Source of the DNA: Limisphaerales bacterium
GTDB lineage: Bacteria > Verrucomicrobiota > Verrucomicrobiia > Limisphaerales > AAA164-E04
Direction of reading: 5' to 3'
Assembly: GCA_024761205.1 (NCBI GenBank)
Contig: JAMASS010000017.1
Location: 40,803 to 104,802, forward strand
Length of the DNA: 64,000 nt
Shown: positions 56,992 to 64,000 of the stretch, piece after piece
Layout of the letters: each line of letters begins with the position of its first letter
How positions within the stretch are numbered: position 1 is the stretch's first letter
The notes under the pieces: model-generated
The model's database searches: none
The model's input: the letters and a program-made list of their open reading frames with translations, nothing else
Told to the model about the DNA's origin: nothing
Program-made: the position numbers and the translations under genes

Positions 56992-58716
56992 TCACGATTC
57001 CTCCATCAATGCTCCGAGATGCTCTTCTGATTGCGTCACGCGGAGAACTTCCTCAATCGTTGTGATACCGGCTTTCACCTTCTCCCAACCGTCGACCCGG
57101 AGCGTCCGCATCCCCATCTCAATGGCGCGCTGAGAAATAGTGGAGGCTGCGACCCTACCGAGAATGAGAGGCCGGATGGCCTCATTCATCACCAAAAGCT
57201 CGTAGATGGCGAGTCGCCCCTGATAGCCCAACTGACGGCACTCCTCGCAACCAGCCCCGTGGAAGAAGCCGGCGGAGCCAATCTCCTCTTCTGGGAAACC
57301 AATCTTGCGCAGATAGTCTGGCTCTACTTTCTGTTCTGTTTTGCAGCATTGGCAAATCGTGCGGACGAGACGTTGCGCCATCACAGCTTCAACAGAGGAG
57401 GCGACCAAAAACGGTTCGATCCCCATGTCAATGAGACGGGTGAAGGCGCTGGGCGCGTCGTTGGTGTGAAGCGTGCTAAAGACCAAATGCCCCGTGAGCG
57501 AAGCGCGAATCGCAATCTCCGCTGTCTCCATATCACGAATCTCACCAACCATAACGACGTTGGGGTCCTGCCGAAGGATGTGGCGCAGCCCCATCGCAAA
57601 GGTCAATCCGATGTCCGAACGAACGGCGATTTGGTTGATCCCTTTCAACTCGTATTCCACCGGTTCCTCGATGGTGATGATTCGTTTTTGCACCGAGTTG
57701 ATGGAACTCAAGAAGGCGTAGAGGGACGTGGATTTTCCAGAGCCCGTCGGCCCGGTGACCAGCATGATCCCGTGGGGCTTGACGATGATCTCTCGGAGTT
57801 GCTCCTCGTCCTCCGGTTGGAACCCGAGTTTGTCGAGGCTCAGAAAAATCTTGCCACGGGTGAGCAGACGGAGGGAGACACTCTCGCCGTAAACCGTCGG
57901 AACGGTCGATACGCGGATATCCAGTTCTTCACCCTTGATGCGGACATTGATGCGGCCGTCTTGCGGCAGGCGCTTTTCCGCAATGTCCATACCGGACATC
58001 ACTTTGACACGGGAAATGAGTGCCGACTGAAATCGCTTCAACTGAGGGGGCATCGGTGCTTGGTGCAGAATGCCGTCAACGCGATACCGGATGCGGAGGT
58101 CATCTTCTTCCGGTTCGAAGTGGATATCGGTGGCACGATCTTGGAAGGCCTCCCAGATGATCTGATTCACGAACTTGATCACACTGGCCTCTTGATCGCC
58201 TTCAGTGATCTCCTTGTCTTCACTGATCAGGAGCTCGATGGGTTCGCCGTCGTCCTCCAACTCATCCAACGTCTCGGCGCCGACGCCGTAATATTTCTTG
58301 AGGGCTTTCTCGATTTCAACTTTCGGTGAGAGCGCAAATTCGACCGGGCCGCCCGCATCGTATTGAATGGCGTTCAACAAACCCGAATCAAAGGGATTGC
58401 TCACGGCGACTTGGAGGCCTTTGCCATTTTGGCTGACGGGGATGACGGTGTATTGAAAGGCCACTTTGGTGGAAATGCGTTTACGAACCTCAGCCGGGAC
58501 ACCGATGCTTCGCAGGTTCACGAAGGGCCATTCCAGTTTTTTGGCGAGGGTTTGCAGGAATTGATCTTCTGACAAGCCCCGTTCTCGACTGAAGAACGCC
58601 AGAAGAGTCTCTTCCGAACCGGCGTCCGCAGCGACGCGCCATTGCTTGCTCCAATCGTCAAATCGGTCGACGGCGACCAGTTCGGCTTCCGCAAGCAAGG
58701 TTTTGATTGATGTCAT
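56992..58716 (-). CDS. gspE: Type II secretion ATPase, GspE/PilB family
   Basis: 574 residues. An N-terminal MshEN-like domain (about 30-165) is followed by the ATPase core: Walker A GPTGSGKST (about 318-326), Asp box ITIEEPVEY, Walker B VVMVGEIRD and the His box LVFSTLHTND. A zinc-type tetracysteine appears as CQCC and CEEC further on. The enzyme powers secretion or fibre assembly from the cytoplasmic side. It is the first gene of the operon. gspF and major pseudopilin genes are not in this cluster. Confidence 0.94.
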   Translation of the reverse strand: MTSIKTLLAEAELVAVDRFDDWSKQWRVAADAGSEETLLAFFSRERGLSEDQFLQTLAKKLEWPFVNLRSIGVPAEVRKRISTKVAFQYTVIPVSQNGKGLQVAVSNPFDSGLLNAIQYDAGGPVEFALSPKVEIEKALKKYYGVGAETLDELEDDGEPIELLISEDKEITEGDQEASVIKFVNQIIWEAFQDRATDIHFEPEEDDLRIRYRVDGILHQAPMPPQLKRFQSALISRVKVMSGMDIAEKRLPQDGRINVRIKGEELDIRVSTVPTVYGESVSLRLLTRGKIFLSLDKLGFQPEDEEQLREIIVKPHGIMLVTGPTGSGKSTSLYAFLSSINSVQKRIITIEEPVEYELKGINQIAVRSDIGLTFAMGLRHILRQDPNVVMVGEIRDMETAEIAIRASLTGHLVFSTLHTNDAPSAFTRLIDMGIEPFLVASSVEAVMAQRLVRTICQCCKTEQKVEPDYLRKIGFPEEEIGSAGFFHGAGCEECRQLGYQGRLAIYELLVMNEAIRPLILGRVAASTISQRAIEMGMRTLRVDGWEKVKAGITTIEEVLRVTQSEEHLGALMEES

Positions 58717-58849
58717 TCGATTCCAGGTTCCGTGCCAACTTGCTGGTAAAACGTCAGGACCTAGGGAAAGTTGCGGACCGGATCAAAAGAATTACAGGTT
58801 GCGAGCCAATTAGAGGGCAATTAGATGTGATCAATTCCAATAGCAAAGA

Positions 58850-58976
58850 GGTAGGGCGAGAGTTTCTCGAGCCGTCCGCCTTCGCTGGGCTACGGAGAAT
58901 AGATAACGCAAAGGAGATGATACTGGAATTCCATCTCGCATTGCGAGACAGCGGCTTGACGGAGTCACGCCCCACC
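58850..58976. repeat. Dispersed terminal-inverted-repeat element, copy B (127 bp)
   Basis: The left end GGTAGGGCGAGAGTTTCTCG and the right end, containing GGCTTGACGGAGTCACGCC and CCACC, mirror each other. The left part continues AGCCGTCCGCCTTCGCTGGG, shared with copy A apart from single changes. It lies between gspE and the methyltransferase gene. Confidence 0.82.
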
Positions 58977-59002
58977 TCACCACTTTAATCACGTCCGCTA
59001 TA

Positions 59003-59833
59003 TTAGGAAGATAACGCGCTTTCCCAGGCGATTAGGGCGCGTTTGCGCCCCACTCCCCAGCGATAGCCCTGAACCAGACCAGTGGATTGGATGACTCGAT
59101 GGCAAGGAATCAAGACGGCGATAGGGTTGGCGCCCAGAGCCGAACCCACAGCTCGGGCAGCCGTGGGCCGTCCGAGATGACTGGCAAGCGATCCGTAGGT
59201 CGTGAGCTGACTTGGCTTCAGGCGGAGGAGTGCTTGCCAGACCTGGAATTGAAAGGGGGTTCCTCGGAGCCAGAGATGGAGGGTCTGTTTGATTTGCCTC
59301 TTAAGGCTGGCCCCAAAGATTTGGTCGACCAATATCTTTGCTCGGCGATCATCTCTCTTGAGATTGGCCTCTGGCCATTCTTCTCGAACCATGTGTTCAA
59401 GATCAGCGGTTCGTCCTGTCTCAAACTGGAAACGGTTAAGCCCTCGTTCGGATTCCGCGTAGCAACAGAGACCGAAAGGACTGGGAGCGCTCCCAATGTG
59501 GAAGGTCAAGCCTTTGCCTCGCAATTTGACCTCTCCTGGGGTGACGCCCTCAAGAGACACACACAGATCGTGCAGACGTCCAGGTCCAGACAAGCCCGAG
59601 GTCAGGGCTGTGTCTAGCGCGCTGGTTCCTTGTTGCAACATTGCCTTGGCGTAGACGTGGGTGAGGCCTTGAACAAAGTCTTTCGGGGTGACGCCGACCC
59701 ATCGCTTGAATTCGCGATGAAAATGCGCTGGGCTAAGCTGAGCCTTCTCGGCGAGCATCGCAAGCGACGGCTGATCGCGGAAATGCTCGTCGAGATAGCG
59801 GATGATTTGGGCCATGCGTTCGTAGCTATTCAT
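59003..59833 (-). CDS. AraC-type HTH / methylated-DNA--protein-cysteine methyltransferase fusion (Ada-like)
   Basis: 276 residues from the ATG at 59833 (MNSYERMAQIIRYLDEHF); further upstream the frame looks non-coding. The AraC-type HTH (about 5-95) contains LAEKAQLSPAHFHREFKRWVGVTPKDFVQ. The C-terminal alkyltransferase domain (about 185-270) has FQFQVWQALLRL and the active-site IPCHRV, then GYRWGVGRKRALIAWE. It removes alkyl groups from O6-alkylguanine and probably regulates its own repair genes. The N-terminal zinc methylphosphotriester domain of full Ada is absent. Confidence 0.92.
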   Translation of the reverse strand: MNSYERMAQIIRYLDEHFRDQPSLAMLAEKAQLSPAHFHREFKRWVGVTPKDFVQGLTHVYAKAMLQQGTSALDTALTSGLSGPGRLHDLCVSLEGVTPGEVKLRGKGLTFHIGSAPSPFGLCCYAESERGLNRFQFETGRTADLEHMVREEWPEANLKRDDRRAKILVDQIFGASLKRQIKQTLHLWLRGTPFQFQVWQALLRLKPSQLTTYGSLASHLGRPTAARAVGSALGANPIAVLIPCHRVIQSTGLVQGYRWGVGRKRALIAWESALSS

Positions 59834-60303
59834 GACGGCATCGTGGCAAGAATGCTGAATGCCTTCCACCCGATTCTTGCCGCCAGAACGTTTGCCTGCT
59901 CTTTCGCTATTGGTCTTCCAGAGTCCCAAGGGGTCCCTCTCCCCTGGGGGCTGTCAAACACTGCTTCAGCCAGCGGGATTCCCTCCTCGACTTGGCCCTT
60001 CCCGCGGGAGGACGTCCGCCGTTTGAGACTTTGACGGTCTTGCGATGTTCCCGGAATCAATCGCATGGACCTTCCACGTATCGCATTGATTACCCAGCCG
60101 CCGTGCGCCATCTCACCTTCCTCTTTTTGAACCGCGGCTCTCCCGAACCCATAAAGTCTTGGGCTCCGACTCGCCTCCGCTGGACTATGGTGATCATTAA
60201 CCTAGGGAAATTCTGATTAAATTAACCGGAAACTCAGTTCTTCTCTGGAAAACCACCGAAAACAGCAAAGTTCAGGGGTTGAATCGGAGTTTCCCTAGTC
60301 CGT
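59834..60303. other. Gene-free stretch
   Basis: It holds the presumed promoter of the methyltransferase gene. No convincing frame, repeat or RNA gene is seen. The right third is AT-rich. Confidence 0.4.
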
Positions 60304-61348
60304 ATGAACACTAAGAAACTCAACAACTGCCACCGACATTCACTTGAGTCGCTAAATACTCTATCCGTTTTCACAATAGCTCTTTTGTCAGGAATCGATG
60401 GCTCACAGCTACTGCAGAAGTCGTCTCAAAATCTTCCGAGGGAATTCGTTTGGCTCCATCCCGCCACCATATACTCGTCAGACTCAAAACTGTCACTTGA
60501 CCGAGTGAAATAATCGATACTGGCACGATCATCCTCCAGGACGGCGTTATCCCAGGTCTCGAACCGTCGCCACATCCCCGAAGGCTCACGGATTTGGGAC
60601 CTGAAAGGGAAGACAGCCTACGCAGGATTCATCAATGCCTACGGAGAAGCCGAAATATCGGCGGCCAACACCAGCAGAGCCTAATACTGGAATTCTCAAA
60701 TTCGATCCAGCCGCAAAGCCATCAGCAATTTGAAACCGGACAAAGACTTGGAGCGCACCCTCAGACAACAAGGCATTCTACTCCGGTTGATCGCGCCCAA
60801 ACCAGGAATCACCAAAGGGCAAAGCGCACTCGTCAGTACAGTCTCCGGCCTCGGGAAAACCTCCTCTGTCACCCCCACCACAGAGCCATTCACGACCACG
60901 AAAACCGAGACACCAACGCTAAGCCAATCAGCCGTCCTGCAACTCGACGGCTGGACCTGCGAAGACCTCACCCCAAAAAGCTCCTACCATCCCCCACAAT
61001 CAACTGGCCAAGAATCCGCTGGCAAGACGATGAGAATTCCAAAAACCACGGCTCCGCCAAAGCCATACAAAGACTCCGCAACTTCCCCTACCAAGCCGCC
61101 CACGTCGAGGCCTTCAGCCTCCCTTACACTGAAGCCGCCAATGCCATCACCCTCTACTCCGATAAATCCTAGGAATCGCCACCCGAGTCAGCTCCCTAGA
61201 ACCGGGAAAAGACGCCACGCCAATCATCACCAACGGCGATCCACTAGAAACCACCACCCAAATCACACAAACCTACGTCCAAGGCCGCACCATAGACCTC
61301 TCTAATCGTCAAAAACGCCTCTGGCAAAAATACCGCGAACGCCTCTGA
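60304..61348 (+). pseudogene. Amidohydrolase-family pseudogene with internal deletion
   Basis: Pieces from all three plus frames follow the order of bacterial exported amidohydrolases: LHPATIYSSDSK, TIILQDGVIPG, TAYAGFINAYGEAEI, ILRKF-like DPAAKPSAI and LKPDKDLERTLRQQGILL. Then come ITKGQSALVSTVSG, RWQDDENSKNHGSAKAIQRL, and a good C-terminus GIATRVSSLEPGKDATPI, NGDPLETTTQ, RTIDLSNRQKRLWQKYRERL, stop. The metal-binding middle of a full-length enzyme is missing. So it has lost both frame and content. Confidence 0.72.
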
Positions 61349-61589
61349 ACAAGAGGATATCTTTCCTCACGAATAGGTTTCTCATTTCCCCGCAATTTTA
61401 GTCGTCCCTAAAAAACCCGTTGGGATTTTAGTGCGGCTTCCCTCAGATTCCAATCTGGCAAACTGAGAAACGAAGGATTTAGCAGTGACCAATTTCGGCT
61501 ATCATCATGTGACTAGAGAAACTCCGATAGCATCGAATCTAAGCAAAAAACAACCTCATCCATTGCGTAGGTTCTATGCCGTCACTAGC

Positions 61590-62480
61590 TTCACGTTGAT
61601 GCTATCCCCAAGGTGTCAAATAACAGCGTGACATTCTGAAGTCATGTTTGAGATGGCCGATAATTAGTCCGAACGCTGATCGTCGCCGAAATCGCTTCCG
61701 CATCCTTGTCTTACGCGATCGGCTTTGGTTCACCATCCCCCCGTTGGAGACTCGAAACTTCTCTCTCGCCGATCTTCTTTCACCCCCGATAGCCCCGGTC
61801 AACGATGGCATTCGTGGGCATGTGACCCATAATTGTATCTGCTAGTTCCAACACCTCGGGCAACGTCTGGCCGTCATACTAATTCTCGCAACACGCCACC
61901 GCTCAAACGATGATACCGCTGTCCTTAGTCATAAAGATCGATGCCTTGCACCCGAACTTTTACCTCTTGCGCTCCTTGCCCTTGGCAACGCAATAAACCT
62001 CGGGTTAGTGGAGCGAATACACTTTCTCTTTGTCCTTCTGGCCAATACTCGGCGTACAATTTGCAGCTTTCACTTTAGCTCCCGAATCAATACGCCGCCG
62101 ATCATCTTCAATCGCCTCTATCCTTTACTTGCCAGTTTTCGCTTCTGAGGGTTCTTGCGCCAACGTTGTGCCACAAAATGATTCCGTACTTCTTTTCTAA
62201 ATTGATGCCGTAACTGCAACTCATGTTTATCTGCTATTCGCTAGCAGTTCTGAATGATTTTGCGGTAGAACTTTGTGTCAGTGGGATAGGTGATGTCTTT
62301 TTCCTACACCGTGGTATCTGCAACCTCTTCGCTCTCCTTCAATTCCCATCATGTATTGCGAACGTTGACGGTGAGTATCCAAGCTTATTGCCTCTTCTCC
62401 GATTCGACGGCGAAAAGTAGCCCAGATCCGTTGGATCATAGAGCAATTCCCAATGAAACTTCCTCCATGGCAATTTATCG
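61590..62480 (-). pseudogene. IS5-family transposase pseudogene
   Basis: On the minus strand the C-terminal half reads in nearly one frame: VYSLH, stop, PEVYCVAKGKERKR, stop, KFGCKASIFMTKDSGIIV, stop, then YDGQTLPEVLELADTIMG and TNAIVDRGYRG, stop. A shift then leads to RMRKRF-, GHLKHDFRMSRCYL. These match the IS5-type pattern YDGHTL...VDRGYRG...GHLKHDFRM, including the DRGYRG catalytic region. An N-terminal remnant WELLYDPTDLGYF lies near 62420-62460. Several stops replace sense codons. Confidence 0.72.
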
Positions 62481-62977
62481 ATGAGTTTCTTCAAGGGCTG
62501 CCAGGGGTCCAGTTACTCGGAGAGAACTGGCATCAAAAAGGATCACTGAGAACTTTAGTCCTTTGTGGATTTCATGCATGATGCATTTCGACCGGATTTT
62601 GATGGTAATCTCGTCTAACCCGATCGAAATCACAAGTATTAATCTCACCGCTTCCCAATTTTTACAGGGTGATATTCGTTTTTCAGAGCCGACCAAATAG
62701 CAGCAATCATCGATCCACAACTTAACTCGCTGTGCATTTCTTTGATCCTATCTTTATCTCCTCAAATGCTGACCCTTAAATGTAACCACCCTACATTTTT
62801 GCACTAATGCATCCAACCCCTAAAGCGCATCATGAAGTTAAAGCATACCAGCATCACTGGAATCTTACATCATTACCCTGAGTTAGCTCAACCGCCTCGG
62901 GATTCCTATGCTCAACCACAAAAGCGATAAACTAGAGGTAGATGTGATCGGGCATCCGAACATATTCACCCTTAGAT
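62481..62977. other. AT-rich stretch without a recognised gene
   Basis: The first part may belong to the decayed 5' end of the IS5-type transposase. An 81-codon minus frame at 62475-62720 (ILFDASSLRVTGPL) fits no family I know. The remainder shows no gene, repeat or RNA. Confidence 0.4.
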
Positions 62978-63361
62978 TCAAAAAATCATCAAGGTTGGCT
63001 TTGCTCTGGAGAAACGGAGAATGCAACCAAGCATCTTTGCATTCTTACGTTGATCAAGTCTCCCGTTTCTTAGTTTTAAGTGTTGGTGGCTAAATTCAAC
63101 ACTTTGAAGAATAACAGTAACAAGCAGTCCTTCAAAAGCAAGACCTGAAAATACTGTGTTCGTAATCCCAGCAGCCTGAACGAAGTCTGTAGTCTGATTG
63201 GCATTATTCACAGACCAAAAAACAGTGAAAACCGATCCAGACCAGATGCAAAGCATAGCGAAGAAAGCACTCAAAAACATTTTGCCAATATGTGGACTGG
63301 TCAACTGAGGTTTGTCGGAATACATGCCTGGCGAAGCATCCAAAAATCTAGAAGCAAGCAT
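62978..63361 (-). CDS. Small two-helix membrane protein, possibly truncated
   Basis: 127 residues. Two hydrophobic helices, about 30-50 (MFLSAFFAMLCIWSGSVFTVF) and about 70-90 (NTVFSGLAFEGLLVTVILQ), are followed by a basic tail. The second helix resembles the start of membrane proteins seen in abortive-infection and hypothetical families, where a helix such as FSGLAFAGLIVTLLLQ leads into a long coiled-coil. Here the protein ends after about 40 more residues, so the C-terminal part may have been lost. It sits in a decayed region. Function unknown. Confidence 0.42.
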   Translation of the reverse strand: MLASRFLDASPGMYSDKPQLTSPHIGKMFLSAFFAMLCIWSGSVFTVFWSVNNANQTTDFVQAAGITNTVFSGLAFEGLLVTVILQSVEFSHQHLKLRNGRLDQRKNAKMLGCILRFSRAKPTLMIF

Positions 63362-63383
63362 TTTTCAAGTAATAACTATAAAT

Positions 63384-63790
63384 TATCACCTGATTCCCCG
63401 GCGGCTGTAAATTTGTCATAACGATCAACTAAAAAATTCAACCCGATGATCGGAATCAAGGTCGCTAAAATCGCCACATAGCCCATAGCATCCGGAGGAC
63501 CGAAAGCCCCACGTTCCAAGGATGGGACGCCAAAACTACTCACCGGTCACCAGTAGCACAAGCAACCCCATCGGAATATAGCAAAACACGGTCGCTCCTA
63601 GACTCGACTTTAACCACTGAGGTGCAATCGGGCCAGTTGCCGCTCAAGACAAACGAGACCATGGGCAACAAGACGATGGCATAGAACGGTACCACCATGT
63701 CCCGCAACTAACCCCAGCCAAAGGCCACATCAGGCTCGGTGGCATCCAATTCCTCCCCGTGAATCGTGGCTAAAACGATCTCGCGAAACA
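63384..63790 (-). pseudogene. Membrane transporter-like pseudogene, C-terminal part
   Basis: The minus strand gives a clean C-terminus GAFGPPDAMGYVAILATL, then IPIIGLNFLVDRYDKF and a stop. In another frame upstream are IAPQWLKSSLGATVFCYIPM and LLVLLVTGE, stop. In a third frame is RDMVVPFYAIVLLPMVSFVL. Together they look like the last helices of a transporter, perhaps of the sodium:solute symporter kind. The family call is tentative. At least two frameshifts and two stops break it. Confidence 0.5.
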
Positions 63791-64000
63791 TCAAAATCAT
63801 AAAAGACACCCGCAATGATAAATTATGGGCCGATCGGCAGCGGGCGATGCTTCACCTCGGGCGTGCGGATGAGGGGCGCGCTTGTGAATCTGTTGACCAT
63901 ATTCCAACTCCGGTTACTGGCGCTGTAGAACGGGGCGGAAGGGGTTGTCGCCCGAGTTGCCGAGTCTTTGTCCGGTAAGGGCATTCTCCGTTTCCTGCCA
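63791..64000. other. Window end, no recognised gene
   Basis: A short plus frame (63766-63978) has no motif. The minus strand may continue the transporter remnant upstream, but I cannot read it. Confidence 0.35.

Noticed and set aside
57031..58329. 432-codon plus frame opposite gspE
   Set aside because: Antisense shadow of a gene with clear Walker motifs.

Overview
The window looks like a chromosomal segment of a Verrucomicrobiota-type bacterium (PVC superphylum). This is inferred from gene content, not from a marker-gene tree. The pointers are an ActABCDEF alternative complex III operon, a PVC-style pairing of an ECF sigma factor with a membrane Ser/Thr kinase, a prepilin-like protein whose N-terminus is typical of that group, and divergent GspL/GspM-like proteins beside a secretin. 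Base composition is moderately GC-rich through most of the window.

Layout. 1-9167 (minus): actABCDEF, then a small membrane protein, then the start of a cbb3-oxidase subunit-I-like protein that runs off the left edge and lacks the metal-ligand histidines expected in the visible part. 9337-9411: tRNA-Cys. 9541-12407: a 2.8-kb segment of unknown genes bounded by a 30-bp exact direct repeat that contains an 18-bp Rex/CRP-like operator; the right-hand copy lies just upstream of nuoB. 12473-27722 (plus): nuoBCDEFGHIJKLMN, with an opposite-strand tRNA-Gln between nuoE and nuoF, a 1.7-kb non-nuo segment between nuoG and nuoH, and no nuoA in the window. 27.9-31.8 kb: a GH43-like pseudogene, a receptor-type Ser/Thr kinase and its ECF sigma factor. 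32.1-36.1 kb: dnaK-groES-groEL (minus).

36.9-43.8 kb: a 3-hydroxyisobutyrate-dehydrogenase-family enzyme, a dispersed inverted-repeat element, a broken small membrane gene, a prepilin-like gene, a wrecked IS1595 transposase, hemA and a CcsA/HemX-type cytochrome assembly protein. 45.6-52.2 kb: argA-type N-acetylglutamate synthase, a homocysteine S-methyltransferase pseudogene, glutamine-dependent nadE, a DUF192 lipoprotein, a Tat-exported Gfo/Idh/MocA oxidoreductase and a double-NIPSNAP protein. 52.4-58.7 kb: gspE-L-M-D-like operon (minus). 59.0-59.8 kb: AraC-HTH/O6-alkylguanine methyltransferase fusion. 60.3-64.0 kb: mostly decayed DNA, including amidohydrolase, IS5-family and transporter-like pseudogenes, plus one small membrane protein.

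How it fits together. Complex I (nuo) feeds quinol to alternative complex III (act), giving a cytochrome bc1-independent aerobic chain. hemA, the cytochrome assembly protein and chaperones support it. The Rex-like operator suggests NADH-sensitive control of nuo. The striking background is erosion: at least seven recognisable pseudogenes, several still readable across frameshifts and stops, and a MITE-like repeat family in gene-free gaps.
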